Source of the DNA: Desulfallas thermosapovorans DSM 6562
GTDB lineage: Bacteria; Bacillota; Desulfotomaculia; Desulfotomaculales; Desulfallaceae
DNA length: 64,000 nt
Reading direction: 5' to 3'
NCBI RefSeq assembly: GCF_008124625.1
Contig: NZ_VNHM01000005.1
Span: 116,302-180,301 of the forward strand
Shown here: positions 9,873 to 19,154 of the stretch, one piece after another
Position numbering within the stretch: the first letter of the stretch is position 1
Layout of the letters: each line of letters opens with the position of its first letter
The notes under the pieces: model-generated
What the model saw: only the letters and a program-made list of their open reading frames with translations
Database searches by the model: none
Told to the model about the DNA's origin: nothing
Made by a program: the position numbers and the translations under genes

Positions 9873-10487
9873 TTAATTCTCCTTGTCCATAAGTTGTTTT
9901 TTTCTCTTCAGACAATACTGTGCTACGACACATTCGGCACAGCGTGGATTGCGCGCCGTACAACAGGAGCGTCCGAAATGAATCAGCCGGTGGTGCCAAT
10001 GGCCGCGTTCGGCTGCGGGTATCAAGTCGGTTAAATCCTTTTCCACTCTGCGGGGGGTATTACCGTTGGAAAGGCCTAACCTGCGGGCCACCCGGTAAAT
10101 ATGCGTATCTACGGGAAAAGTAGGCTGGCCGAAGGCTATGTTCAGCACCACATTGGCGGTTTTTCGGCCTACCCCGGGTAAAGCCTGGAGATCGTTAAAA
10201 TTACCCGGTACCCGCCCCCCGTACCTTTCCGCCAGTATCCTACAGGTTTTTATGATATGTAAGCTTTTATTGCGGTACAAGCCACATCCTTTTATTTCAC
10301 TGGCTAATTTCTCATGGCTTAACGCCGCAAAATCATATGGTGTTTTGTATTTGGCAAATAAACCGGCGGTGGTTTTATTTACCTGTTTGTCAGTGCACTG
10401 GGCGGATAAAATAACTGCTATCAGCAATTCAAAGGGGTTGCGATAATGTAAAGTGGTTTCAACATGAGGAATATGCTCGGCCAGCAT
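9873..10487 (-). CDS. nth: Endonuclease III (DNA glycosylase/AP lyase)
   Basis: Removes oxidised pyrimidines and cleaves the abasic site. The helix-hairpin-helix LPGVGRKTANVVL contains the catalytic Lys, and PVDTHIYRVARRL the catalytic Asp. A C-x6-C-x2-C-x5-C array near the C-terminus (residues around CTARNPRCAECVVAQYC) binds the 4Fe-4S cluster. The N-terminus from the ATG at 10485-10487 is about ten residues shorter than usual and no good ribosome site is visible. The upstream frame closes within 6 codons, so translation may be coupled to the preceding CoA-binding gene, whose stop is 15 bp away. Confidence 0.93.
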   Translation of the reverse strand: MLAEHIPHVETTLHYRNPFELLIAVILSAQCTDKQVNKTTAGLFAKYKTPYDFAALSHEKLASEIKGCGLYRNKSLHIIKTCRILAERYGGRVPGNFNDLQALPGVGRKTANVVLNIAFGQPTFPVDTHIYRVARRLGLSNGNTPRRVEKDLTDLIPAAERGHWHHRLIHFGRSCCTARNPRCAECVVAQYCLKRKKQLMDKEN

Positions 10488-10502
10488 ATTTAAAATTTTT
10501 TT

Positions 10503-10952
10503 TTAATATCCACATTGAACCTCCCCGGCTAGTAATCTGGCATGCTCTACTTTAATACATTTGTCCATGATTATAGCCACTCCGGCGGCCTTACATTTTT
10601 CCGCCGCCTCATCACTGGCTATACCCAACTGTAACCATACAGCGTTAGGGCTAATTTTAAGCGCTTCTTCTACAATTGGGAGCACCTGCTCACTACGGCG
10701 GAAGATGTTCACAATATCCACCTTGTCGGGAATTGCTAACAGGTCCGGATAAGCAGTTTCGCCTAAAACTGTTTTTAAACGTGGGTTTACGGGAATAATA
10801 CGGTATCCCTTGTTCTGCATATATTGAGCTACCCGGTAACTGTCCCGGTGGGATTTGTCCGACAGGCCAACCACTGCTATAGTATGGTTTTGTTGTAATA
10901 TATCCTTTATTTGTTGATCTGATATTTGTTGTTCTGAAGGATAGGCGTACAT
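10503..10952 (-). CDS. CoA-binding domain protein (YccU-like)
   Basis: A 149-residue Rossmann protein of the CoA_binding_2 family: TIAVVGLSDKSHRDSYRVAQYM at the nucleotide site, then GYRIIPVNPRLKTVLGE and PNAVWLQLGIAS. It resembles the N-terminal CoA-binding part of acyl-CoA synthetases (ADP-forming) and succinyl-CoA ligase, but has no catalytic partner domain. Function is not established for the family. It heads an apparent three-gene unit with nth and trmL. Confidence 0.85.
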   Translation of the reverse strand: MYAYPSEQQISDQQIKDILQQNHTIAVVGLSDKSHRDSYRVAQYMQNKGYRIIPVNPRLKTVLGETAYPDLLAIPDKVDIVNIFRRSEQVLPIVEEALKISPNAVWLQLGIASDEAAEKCKAAGVAIIMDKCIKVEHARLLAGEVQCGY

Positions 10953-11213
10953 AATAGTATAATCGACCCCCGATATTTTAAAATACTTTTATTTTTCTCT
11001 TATTTGATAAATATACCTGCTAGAACAATAAATTTTTTACCACCCGCGACCGTAATCGGCGGGCAAAAGCATTATAATCGCAAGACGCAATGGCAATAAT
11101 AAAAAAAGCTTTGGGGATAAAACGATTATACCGCGGAAATGTTATTTTTATCCGGTAACTAACCGCCGGTTTTTACTTTGCTGAGTTAAATTTAATAATA
11201 AGGAGGGCATTGC

Positions 11214-11945
11214 ATGATCGTTACTTTCACCTGGGTCCTTGGAGCCGCGCTGGTATTGCTGCTCCTGGCCGTTTTTTTATGGTCGGCCCGTAACAAACAA
11301 AAAAAACCAATACCTCAGCATGTGCCAATGATGGCCCGGGAAGAGTTTGCCGGTGAAATTGCTATACCAGTCAACTTTCCACCTCAACCGGCAGCCAAGC
11401 CCGACATGCCGGAAATACCCTGGCATTATGGTAAGGATCGCATGGTGCTCATGGTACGCGATCCCAACTGGATTTTTGCGTACTGGGAAATATCGGCCAC
11501 CAAACAGCAAGAATTCAACAACCGGTACGGGGCGGAAGCCTGGAACAACTCCCGTTCTGTTTTGCGGGTATACGATATAACGGGAGTTGATAATTTCAAC
11601 GGTACCAATGCCAATGATTTTACAGACATATCCATTGATGACTATGTGGACAGCTGGCATATCAATGTGGCACGTCCCAATTCATCATTTTGCGTGGATC
11701 TGGGCAGGCTTTTCCCCGATGGCACCTTTATTACGCTGCTGCGCTCCAATATTGTGCAAACACCGAGCATGGCTGTTTCCGACCTGCTGGACGAGGAATG
11801 GATGTGGATAGAAGGTATCTATCGTACCATCACCAGTTTGCGTTTAGGCAGTTCTCCCATGATGTCGGAAGAACTGGCCGGGGGTATGGGCATTCTTCCC
11901 CTGGGAATTAGTTCACCGGGTTTGGGAAACAGAAAAAATCAATAA
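11214..11945 (+). CDS. DUF4912 membrane-anchored protein
   Basis: A 243-residue protein with an N-terminal membrane segment (about residues 5-24, LGAALVLLLLAVFLW) followed by a short basic stretch and a DUF4912 domain (MVRDPNWIFAYWEIS, RVYDITGV, WHINVARPNSSFCVDLGR). The domain recurs next to GH57 branching enzymes and glycan-synthesis genes in Firmicutes, but its activity is unknown. The ATG is preceded by AAGGAGGG. The next gene starts about 27 bp after its stop, forming an operon. This is the first plus-strand gene after a divergent intergenic region of about 260 bp. Confidence 0.8.
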   Translation: MIVTFTWVLGAALVLLLLAVFLWSARNKQKKPIPQHVPMMAREEFAGEIAIPVNFPPQPAAKPDMPEIPWHYGKDRMVLMVRDPNWIFAYWEISATKQQEFNNRYGAEAWNNSRSVLRVYDITGVDNFNGTNANDFTDISIDDYVDSWHINVARPNSSFCVDLGRLFPDGTFITLLRSNIVQTPSMAVSDLLDEEWMWIEGIYRTITSLRLGSSPMMSEELAGGMGILPLGISSPGLGNRKNQ

Positions 11946-11972
11946 TCAATGTCACATAAAGGAGAAATAATT

Positions 11973-13583
11973 TTGGGTAAAGGATACTTGTGTTTTGTAT
12001 TGCACGCACACCTGCCCTTTGTCAGGCACCCGGAACACGAACATTTTTTGGAGGAAAGATGGTTTTTTGAAGCAATTACTGAAACTTATATGCCATTAAT
12101 CGATAGCTTTAATGAGCTTGTTCAAGAAAACATACCATTTCGATTAACAATATCCCTGTCCCCGCCACTTATCACCATGTTAACGGACGGGTTATTGCAG
12201 GAAAGATATTTAAGGCATTTGGACAAGTTAATCGAGCTTGCGGAAAAGGAAACTGTACGTACCAGAGACACTGCTTTTCATCCCACTGCTTTAATGTATA
12301 GAGACCGGTTCTACCGCATTAGATACCTGTTTGCCGAAAAATACCAGCGCAATATTATTAACGCCTTTAAGAAACTGCAGGAACAAGGGCGTCTGGAGGT
12401 TATCACCTGCGCGGGAACCCACGGATTTTTACCTCTGCTTATCAACCAACCCGAAGCAGTACGTGCCCAGGTAGGTGTAGCCGTTGACCTTTATGCCAAA
12501 CACTTTGGCCATAAACCACCTGGCATTTGGTTGCCTGAATGCGCCTATACCTACGGTGTAGACGAAATTTTAAAAGAATTTGGTATTAAATACTTTTTCA
12601 CCGACACCCACGGAGTGCTTTTTGCCTCACACCGGCCGAGATACGGGATATTTGCCCCTATTTTTTGCCCCACCGGGGTAGCTGTTTTTGCCCGGGATGT
12701 GGAGTCTTCCAAGCAAGTCTGGAGTTCCAATGAAGGTTACCCGGGTGACTTCGATTACCGTGAATATTACAGGGATATAGGTCATGATTTACCTTACGAT
12801 TATATAGAGCCCTATATTCACCCGGACGGCATTAGAGTTAACACCGGTATAAAATATTTCCGTGTAACGGGAAAGGATGGTCATAAGGAACCTTATTGCC
12901 GGTTTAACGCATTGCGCAAAGCCGAATTACATGCCGGCAACTTTTTGTTCAACCGGAAACACCAGATTATGCATTTGAATTCTTTGATGGACCGGGAACC
13001 AATAATTATCGCCCCCTACGACGCGGAACTTTTCGGCCACTGGTGGTTTGAAGGTCCGGATTGGCTAAAAAACGTTTTACGCAAAATACATTATGATTTT
13101 CCCGGCATTGAAACGGCCACCCCGCTGGATTATTTAAAAAAATATCCCTGCAACCAGGTGGCCCGCCCCTGTCCCTCCACCTGGGGTAATAATGGCTATA
13201 ACGAAGTATGGCTAAGCAGAGAAAACGACTGGATTTACCGGCACCTGCATATTATGGCCGAAAGAATGACCGAGTTGGTGGAAAGCAATCCTTATCCCAG
13301 CGGCGTAATGCAGCGTGCCCTGAAACAGGCGGCCAGGGAACTGCTACTGGCTCAAAGCAGTGATTGGGCCTTTATCATGTACACTAAAACCATGGTGGAA
13401 TATGCCGTACGGCGCACCAAACAGCATGTATACAACTTTTTACAGTTGTATGAGCAAATCAAAGGGCATAACATTAACGAGGACATGTTAAGGGATTTGG
13501 AGTATAAAAATAACATTTTCCCGGACATTAATATCAACTATTATCAAAAAGCACACGGACAATTGTATTCCGCCACCGGCTGA
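11973..13583 (+). CDS. GH57 1,4-alpha-glucan branching enzyme
   Basis: A 536-residue glycoside hydrolase family 57/DUF1957 protein, the type shown in Thermococcus (TK1436) to be a glycogen branching enzyme. The catalytic nucleophile Glu lies in WLPECAY (about residue 189) and the acid/base Asp in APYDAELFGHWWFEGP (about residue 350). The N-terminus LHAHLPFVRHPE carries the conserved His. I chose the TTG at 11973 because AAAGGAG lies 8 bases upstream and the protein then begins MGKGYLCFVLHAHLP; an ATG at 11949 lacks a ribosome site. A strong terminator follows. With the GT4 enzyme, CBM protein and nucleotidyltransferase nearby it points to alpha-glucan storage. Confidence 0.9.
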   Translation: MGKGYLCFVLHAHLPFVRHPEHEHFLEERWFFEAITETYMPLIDSFNELVQENIPFRLTISLSPPLITMLTDGLLQERYLRHLDKLIELAEKETVRTRDTAFHPTALMYRDRFYRIRYLFAEKYQRNIINAFKKLQEQGRLEVITCAGTHGFLPLLINQPEAVRAQVGVAVDLYAKHFGHKPPGIWLPECAYTYGVDEILKEFGIKYFFTDTHGVLFASHRPRYGIFAPIFCPTGVAVFARDVESSKQVWSSNEGYPGDFDYREYYRDIGHDLPYDYIEPYIHPDGIRVNTGIKYFRVTGKDGHKEPYCRFNALRKAELHAGNFLFNRKHQIMHLNSLMDREPIIIAPYDAELFGHWWFEGPDWLKNVLRKIHYDFPGIETATPLDYLKKYPCNQVARPCPSTWGNNGYNEVWLSRENDWIYRHLHIMAERMTELVESNPYPSGVMQRALKQAARELLLAQSSDWAFIMYTKTMVEYAVRRTKQHVYNFLQLYEQIKGHNINEDMLRDLEYKNNIFPDININYYQKAHGQLYSATG

Positions 13584-13630
13584 TAATGCACTAAATGTAT
13601 ACAGTGTAAACGAAGATATACGCGCGCATA

Positions 13631-13657
13631 AACCCCTGGAACAGGGGTTGTTTTTTT
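13631..13657 (+). terminator. Intrinsic terminator after the GH57 gene
   Basis: AACCCCTG-gaa-CAGGGGTT stem followed by GTTTTTTT. It ends the DUF4912-GH57 transcript. Confidence 0.92.
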
Positions 13658-13688
13658 ACCGTTTTTAATGCTGGTTTCATTTACTGAA

Positions 13689-13717
13689 TTGACTGAATAT
13701 TTATTTAAGTGTAAACT
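13689..13717 (+). promoter_or_regulatory. Sigma-A-type promoter for the acetate transporter
   Basis: TTGACT, 17-base spacer, TAAACT. It implies a leader of roughly 235 bases before the ATG at 13961. Confidence 0.6.
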
Positions 13718-13960
13718 ATATGATAATTAAAATTATAAAAACAGCTTTACGGATAATGTTTATATAACCATTTGGGTGTCCAGGAATGCTTTTCAAGGAG
13801 GATTTTAACCATTTATAAATTATTATCCCGGCTGACATAGTTTTTGCAGATGGTAATTAACAATTTACCGGGAAATAAAATAAATAAACTCTCGGGAGGT
13901 GATACCCCCCAACCTTTTGGCTAAACCCGCTTTTATTTTAAATTATAAGGAGGTTGTTTA
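13718..13960 (+). other. Long untranslated leader of unknown type
   Basis: Together with the terminator and promoter this fills the 377-bp gap 13584-13960. It contains an early ribosome-like AAGGAGG (about 13796-13802) with no credible ORF behind it, a possible long-range stem (TTATTATCCCGG with CCGGGAAATAA), and a GGGAGGTGATACCCCCC stretch. The true AAGGAGG of the transporter gene follows. I recognise no known riboswitch class in it. Confidence 0.35.
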
Positions 13961-14575
13961 ATGTCTCACGGACACGCACCGGCCAACCCGGGACCCGCGG
14001 GCTTGGTGGCCCTTGCCATGGCTTGTTTTACGTTCTATGCGGTACACACCGGTAAAGTTGAAGGCTCTTGCATAGCCTTATTGGGAATTTGGCTCATTGG
14101 CGGTTTTGTGGTGCAGGTAATTGTAGGTGTTATGGAACTTAACCACGGTAATATTCTGGGCGGCAATATCTTTACCTTTTTCTCGGCCTTTTTCATGCTG
14201 GTAACCGGCCTGGAACTAATATTTAAGTATTTCGCTGGTATATATGGTTGGACTGTGGATGCCCGCATTGACGGCTGGGCATGGCTGGCCCTGGCCATAG
14301 CGCTGTTAACCTGGACCCCCGGTTATTTGAAAGCGCCATTGAGCCTGTTTGCTGTGGTGCTGGCCCTTGATATTGCAGTACCAGTGGTAGCCCTTATGGA
14401 TTTGAACATACTCGGTCATGAATGGCATGCCGTATCCGGTAACTTCCTCGGCATTGCCGGTGTATTTGGTTTATACACCGCCTGGGGCGTAGTTCTTAAT
14501 ACAACTTTTGGTAGAACTATAATACCCCTGGGGACGCCAATTGTTAAAGAACAAAGCGTCAGCGTGGGCAAATAA
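13961..14575 (+). CDS. Acetate uptake transporter (GPR1/FUN34/YaaH, SatP-like)
   Basis: A 204-residue integral membrane protein with six predicted helices and the family's N-terminal signature NPGPAGL (variant of NPAPLGL). SatP/YaaH proteins carry acetate and succinate with protons. The ATG has AAGGAGG 7 bases upstream. The gene stands alone between two terminators in the middle of the glucan island and has its own promoter and a long leader, so it is regulated separately. Substrate choice among short-chain acids is inferred from the family. Confidence 0.88.
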   Translation: MSHGHAPANPGPAGLVALAMACFTFYAVHTGKVEGSCIALLGIWLIGGFVVQVIVGVMELNHGNILGGNIFTFFSAFFMLVTGLELIFKYFAGIYGWTVDARIDGWAWLALAIALLTWTPGYLKAPLSLFAVVLALDIAVPVVALMDLNILGHEWHAVSGNFLGIAGVFGLYTAWGVVLNTTFGRTIIPLGTPIVKEQSVSVGK

Positions 14576-14620
14576 TTTGGGTTGTTTTGTAAAATGGCCT
14601 GGCCGTGTGGGAAATGCGGT

Positions 14621-14662
14621 GGCATAAAAAGATGGAGGGTTGCACCTCCATCTTTTTATGCC
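14621..14662. terminator. Bidirectional terminator between converging genes
   Basis: An 18-bp perfect stem GGCATAAAAAGATGGAGG, loop gttgca, and its exact complement. It serves the transporter gene on the plus strand and the nucleotidyltransferase/PMM gene on the minus strand. The right arm includes the stop codon (14656-14658) of the minus gene. Confidence 0.9.
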
Positions 14663-17163
14663 TGGCCGGTTTTATGCACCGGGCCAACAATTTCATTAAT
14701 CTTGTCTATATAAAAGTCCGCCAGTGATTCGGCAATTTCCATGGTGCTCCCTTCGCTGAAAACACGGCAAACGGGTTCTTCCGGGTCAGGCAACACCAGT
14801 GCCCAGCCCTCGGGATGGTAAACTTTCACCCCGTCCAGCAATTCCATGTTATCACTGGACCCCATCTCTTCGATCAAGCTACGAATTACTGTACCTTTGG
14901 TTGCCCAGGGCACCGCAGCTTTTTTATTTTCCATGAAAAATACGGGAATCTCATCCACCAGGCTGGCCAGGTCAGTTTTCTTAACGGATAGATACTCGGC
15001 TATTTTTATCAACGTAGCCAGCGCATCAAAGTGCAATAAAGCCTGGGATATTTGCGACGCCGGCCTGTTACCCGCCAGGCCGTCCTGGTACACCAGTTTT
15101 TCATAAAAATCCTGTACCGCGGTTTTTGTACGGATTACCCGGGCACCAAACTTTTCAGCCAGCAAATCCACAGCCCTGGGGGCCGTTACCGGCACCACCA
15201 CCGTTTCCCCCTGTGAACGTAATACCAGCAAAGCGGTAAGGGATACCAGTAAATTATCCTGCACAGTACGCCCCCGGTTATCAATCAATGCCAGGTGGTC
15301 GGCCCCGGAATCCATAATTACACCCATGGAAAGGCCGCGCTCCGTCACTGCTGCGGCCACCCGCCCGGTCATTTCCTTGTATTCAGACCAGGGCAACGGC
15401 CATCTAACCGGGCCGTCTATATTTACCCGCTCCAGGCTGATATCTAGTTCCCGGCATAATGGCTTTAAATATTTACCCGAGCAATCCGGGTCATATATGG
15501 CCGCCATACTTAGTCCCATGGAGCGGATAGCGTTTTTATCCACATTATGCAATAGGAATTGCATGTAATTCTCCATAATTTCAGGGACCGGGCGTGACTC
15601 TGTTATTTGGGCAAAGCCGGCCCGTTTAAAGTCTTCCCGGGCCAGCAAATTTTCCACTTTGCGCTCTACGCTTCTGGAAATATTACCACCGTTTTTATTG
15701 GTAAATACAATATTAATTGCCCCGGGCTGCCTGGGTGATATTCTTACATGCAGTCCACCGTCACATTCCAAACGGCGCACGGCAAAACGATGCATGGGGG
15801 TAACCCCTTCGGATAATTGAAATACCTGTGCCCCCGCCGAGCGTAAACCGCAGTTTAACGCATCCCTAATTAATCTGGACGGTGTATAGACATCACTGCT
15901 TAAACAAATACGCGGCCTGGCACCCAAAGCATCCGCAAAGGCCGCCGCTATCCGGGACGCCAGTTCCGGGGTCATTTCCACATTGGCAATACCCGATACT
16001 CCCTCTAATCCAAAAATGCGCCTGGGAGCGCGGCTGCCCCAAACCATACTTTCCCGCACCACCGAACCGGTCTCCACCATTTTGTGCGGCCATAGCTTAA
16101 TATCGGGATTAACCACGCATCTTTCTTTAATTATGGTGTCATTGCCGATAACGGCCCCTTCATAGACACTGCTTCCGGATTGCACCTGCACCCTGCTGGC
16201 CAGCACCGCCCCGCGCAGGTTAACTCCGGGAGCAACAAACACATTATTCCAGAGCACACTTCTTTTAATGGAAGCGCCGTCCTGTATCGTGCATCCCGGG
16301 CCGATCACGGTAAATTGATCAATTTTAACCCCTTTGCCTATGATAACACCATCCCCCAGCAGCACCGGACCATTAATTATAGCGCTATCGGCTATGTGTA
16401 CATCCCGGCCGGCAAAAACCCCGGGTCTGATCTCCTTACCGGGCAGCTTAAGACCGACAGCACCGGACAGATAATCATAGTGAGACTGTATATATTGCCT
16501 CAAATCACCAATATCACACCAGTATCCATCCAGCACTACCCCGAACAATGGCCGGCCTTGTTTCAAAAGCAAAGGAAACAAATCCTTACTGAAGTCAAAC
16601 TTTTGACCAGCCGGCACATAATCGAGCACCTCGGGTTCCAAGATATAAATACCGGTATTTACTGTATCGCTGAAAACTTCACCCCAACTGGGCTTTTCCA
16701 AAAACTGTTTTATATGTCCATGCTCACCGGTAATAACTACCCCATACTCCAGCGGACAAGGCACCTTGGTCAACACCAGCGTGGCCATGGCCCCTTTGCT
16801 TTTGTGGTAATTTATCGCATCGGAAAGATTAAAATCTGTCAGTGCATCGCCGCTGATCACCAAAAACGTTTCATCCAAAAACTGCTCGGCATTTTTAACA
16901 CTGCCTGCCGTGCCCAGAGGAGTTTCCTCTATAAAATACTGCAAGTTAATATTATAATCGCTGCCATTGCCAAAATAATTACTAATGGCCTCGGGTATAT
17001 ATTGCAAGGTCACCCCGATATCGGTGAAGTTATGCTTGCGTAAAAGATTAATAATACTGGTCATGATGGGCCGGTTCATTACCGGAACCATTGGTTTGGG
17101 TATCCCACAGGTGAGCGGCCGCAAGCGCGACCCTTCCCCACCTGCCATTATAATGGCTTTCAA
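14656..17163 (-). CDS. Sugar-1-phosphate nucleotidyltransferase / phosphomannomutase-like fusion
   Basis: An 835-residue three-part protein. An NTP_transferase domain (about 1-235, [37 protein letters not shown]) is followed by left-handed beta-helix hexapeptide repeats (about 250-370) and a phosphohexomutase-like region (about 390-830). The mutase part looks catalytically altered. Where phosphoserine TASHNP is expected there is RISPRQPG (about 474-481), and where DGDGDR binds Mg there is [11 protein letters not shown] (about 618). Annotated relatives are called mannose-1-phosphate guanylyltransferase, but the nucleotide and sugar cannot be fixed here. A glucose-1-phosphate role feeding the GT4 enzyme is possible. 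TTG at 17161-17163 was chosen because GGAGGG lies 7 bases upstream. Confidence 0.85.
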   Translation of the reverse strand: MKAIIMAGGEGSRLRPLTCGIPKPMVPVMNRPIMTSIINLLRKHNFTDIGVTLQYIPEAISNYFGNGSDYNINLQYFIEETPLGTAGSVKNAEQFLDETFLVISGDALTDFNLSDAINYHKSKGAMATLVLTKVPCPLEYGVVITGEHGHIKQFLEKPSWGEVFSDTVNTGIYILEPEVLDYVPAGQKFDFSKDLFPLLLKQGRPLFGVVLDGYWCDIGDLRQYIQSHYDYLSGAVGLKLPGKEIRPGVFAGRDVHIADSAIINGPVLLGDGVIIGKGVKIDQFTVIGPGCTIQDGASIKRSVLWNNVFVAPGVNLRGAVLASRVQVQSGSSVYEGAVIGNDTIIKERCVVNPDIKLWPHKMVETGSVVRESMVWGSRAPRRIFGLEGVSGIANVEMTPELASRIAAAFADALGARPRICLSSDVYTPSRLIRDALNCGLRSAGAQVFQLSEGVTPMHRFAVRRLECDGGLHVRISPRQPGAINIVFTNKNGGNISRSVERKVENLLAREDFKRAGFAQITESRPVPEIMENYMQFLLHNVDKNAIRSMGLSMAAIYDPDCSGKYLKPLCRELDISLERVNIDGPVRWPLPWSEYKEMTGRVAAAVTERGLSMGVIMDSGADHLALIDNRGRTVQDNLLVSLTALLVLRSQGETVVVPVTAPRAVDLLAEKFGARVIRTKTAVQDFYEKLVYQDGLAGNRPASQISQALLHFDALATLIKIAEYLSVKKTDLASLVDEIPVFFMENKKAAVPWATKGTVIRSLIEEMGSSDNMELLDGVKVYHPEGWALVLPDPEEPVCRVFSEGSTMEIAESLADFYIDKINEIVGPVHKTGQA

Positions 17164-17231
17164 CCTGCATCCCTCCAAAAAAATAATCTCGGATTTTTAA
17201 CCGCTACCACTCCCAATAAAACCGGCTGTCG

Positions 17232-18470
17232 CTAGTTTTTTCCCAATACTTTGGAAAAGCGGTTAAAAAGACCCCCCTGACGAACATACCAGTTGCTACC
17301 ACGGTACTCATCCCATACCTTGTTATAAATATGCAGTGTTTTTGCCGCTATATCCCGCCAGCTAAATTTTTGTAGCACCCTCCGGTAAGCGTTATCACGC
17401 AGTTGCTGTGCTTGCTGGGGATTGAGCAGCACATTTATGATCATATCCGCCAGTGAGCGGGGGTTACCCGGGTAGGCCTTTAAACCGTCCACATTATGTC
17501 TGACTATCTCACTTAAACCACCGGTATCGGAAACCACCACCGGTGTGCGGGCTGCCATTGCCTCCAGGGCCACGATGCCGAAGGGTTCATATAAGCTGGG
17601 AAACACTGCCACATCCGACCAGCTATATAGCGAATTGCGGGTGTAATCATCAATATAACCGGTAAAATAAATGCTCTGGGCTATGCCCATACGGGCAGCC
17701 TGATCCTGCAGCTCTTGCATATAAGGACCTTTTCCGGCAATGACAAATTTAGTGTTGGGAACCCGGGCCAATATCATGGGCACAGCATCCAGCAGCACCT
17801 GCACGCCTTTCTCCCGTACCAGCCGGCCCACATAAAAAACAATTTTTTCATCGGCAGAGGCATAATTATTACGAGAGAGCTTTTCATTTTTTTGCACAAA
17901 GTTTTCAGGATCCACACCATTGGGTACAACCTTTAACTTGTCGTCCGGGATTTGAAACACATATTTCATTTCACCCTCCATATAATGGCTACAACAGATA
18001 ACCTGCCAGGCCTCGTAACAAAGCCACCATTCCACATCACTGATGTGCCGCTGGGTATCATTATGCAGCCCGTAGTTTCTGCCATATTCCGTGGCGTGGA
18101 TGGTGGCCACCAGCGGAATACGAAAAGCATGCTTTAAGGCCCTTACCGCATAGGCCACCAGCCAGTCATGGCCGTGCACTATATTAAAGCCATTGTTTTC
18201 ACTTAATATCGGAACCGCCTTTTCCAGCATGGCCACGTTTAACTGGGCCACCCAGGTGGTAAAATCGGGGGATGAAACATTATAGGGTATCACCCGGTAC
18301 ACCTGAACACCGTTTACCCTTTCCATCTCCGGCAACCCCGGTTCACCCATCGTGAATAAATGTATTTCAACCCCCATACCGGCAAGGGCATTGGTCAGAT
18401 CATATACATGCTGAGCCAATCCACCCACACTTTTAGGGGGATACTCCCAGGAAAACATAGCCACACGCAT
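17232..18470 (-). CDS. GT4 glycosyltransferase (glycogen synthase-like)
   Basis: A 412-residue GT-B enzyme. The N-terminal domain has the glycogen-synthase-like start MRVAMFSWEYPPKSVGGLAQHV and HGHDWL. The C-terminal domain has FYVGRLVREKGVQVLLDA, the donor-binding loop PSLYEPFGIVALEAMA, and TGGLSEIV. This pattern is shared by actinobacterial GlgA/GlgM, which use ADP-glucose for glycogen or maltose-1-phosphate. It sits 68 bp upstream of the nucleotidyltransferase fusion in the same direction and near a GH57 branching enzyme, which supports a role in alpha-glucan chain elongation. The exact donor is unproven. The ATG has AAAGGAGG just upstream. Confidence 0.85.
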   Translation of the reverse strand: MRVAMFSWEYPPKSVGGLAQHVYDLTNALAGMGVEIHLFTMGEPGLPEMERVNGVQVYRVIPYNVSSPDFTTWVAQLNVAMLEKAVPILSENNGFNIVHGHDWLVAYAVRALKHAFRIPLVATIHATEYGRNYGLHNDTQRHISDVEWWLCYEAWQVICCSHYMEGEMKYVFQIPDDKLKVVPNGVDPENFVQKNEKLSRNNYASADEKIVFYVGRLVREKGVQVLLDAVPMILARVPNTKFVIAGKGPYMQELQDQAARMGIAQSIYFTGYIDDYTRNSLYSWSDVAVFPSLYEPFGIVALEAMAARTPVVVSDTGGLSEIVRHNVDGLKAYPGNPRSLADMIINVLLNPQQAQQLRDNAYRRVLQKFSWRDIAAKTLHIYNKVWDEYRGSNWYVRQGGLFNRFSKVLGKN

Positions 18471-18577
18471 TAATGATCCTCCTTTTGAGATACTTTAGAG
18501 ACAACATTTATATAATATGTAAATGGCAGCTAAATTATTATAAAAAAGTAGCAATGCTTGCCATATTCTTTTTTGGC

Positions 18578-18604
18578 AAAAAAAAACTGCCCGTTAAAGG
18601 ACAG
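18578..18604 (-). terminator. Intrinsic terminator after the CBM gene
   Basis: On the minus strand CTGTCC-tttaac-GGGCAG (one G-T pair) is followed by nine T residues. It lies beyond the palindromic repeat copy 2. Confidence 0.7.
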
Positions 18605-18618
18605 CTGTTTTGATGATG

Positions 18619-18685
18619 CCGGGTGTTGAAAGGTTGAAGGTCAAAAGACTTTCAACCTTTCAACACCCGGTACCAAAGGTTACGA
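18619..18685. repeat. Palindromic repeat, GCCGGGTGTT family, copy 2
   Basis: A 20-bp perfect inverted repeat: CCGGGTGTTGAAAGGTTGAA (18619-18638) and its complement (18651-18670), loop 12 bases. Beyond the right arm TACCAAAGGTTACGATAAAG matches the flank of copy 1 at 8.3 kb. It lies 31 bp past the stop of the CBM gene. Confidence 0.8.
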
Positions 18686-18700
18686 TAAAGATTATTTAAT

Positions 18701-19072
18701 TTAGTGCGTTTTACCGTTATGAATTTCAAAACTCCAGTTAATACCGTTGTTGTTGTCCCAGTTACCGCAACCATCATGGAAACAAAAATTAAAACGGCTG
18801 TCATCCGGCATTTCCAGAGTTTTAACCCATCCCCAGCCTGTTTTAGACATGCGGTAAGCCCTGACATTGCGCCACTGGCGGGCATCGCCATATCCCACAT
18901 GTAAATATACTTGTGCAGCACCGCTGGCCGCCAGTAGCCCGTCATACAAAACCGTTATTTCTTCACCGCTGGTAATGGGAGTAGGGTCAACCACCACTCC
19001 TCCCGGATAGCGGGCGTCGTGCATAGCCTTCAGTTTATATTCTCCCGAACCGAAGTTGGTGGGATTAGCCAT
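18701..19072 (-). CDS. Stand-alone starch-binding protein (CBM25/CBM53-like)
   Basis: A 123-residue single-domain protein. The pattern VDPTPITSGEEITVLYDGLL, QVYLHVGYG, W...MSKTGWGWVKTLEMP and CFHDGCGNWDNNNGINWSFEI is that of CBM25/CBM53 modules, which bind starch or glycogen and are usually attached to amylases or synthases. Here it has no signal peptide and no catalytic domain, so it is presumably cytoplasmic. A glycogen-targeting or scaffold role in the neighbouring glucan pathway is inferred. The ATG at 19070-19072 follows GGAGGCG. Confidence 0.8.
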   Translation of the reverse strand: MANPTNFGSGEYKLKAMHDARYPGGVVVDPTPITSGEEITVLYDGLLAASGAAQVYLHVGYGDARQWRNVRAYRMSKTGWGWVKTLEMPDDSRFNFCFHDGCGNWDNNNGINWSFEIHNGKTH

Positions 19073-19154
19073 AATAAATCGCCTCCATTTTGCATTTATT
19101 AGATATCATTGTTTAAAAATATTATCCTTCGAAGGAGCCTTTTTTATGCACGTA

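Noticed and set aside
11042..11062. Motif GCGACCGTAAT shared with about 38.65 kb
   Set aside because: An 11-base match is expected by chance in a window this size. The local hairpin was not tied to any function.
13900..13945. Sigma-54 (-24/-12) promoter before the acetate transporter
   Set aside because: TTGGCTAAACCCGC has GG and GC elements only 8 bases apart rather than 10, and a sigma-A promoter lies upstream.
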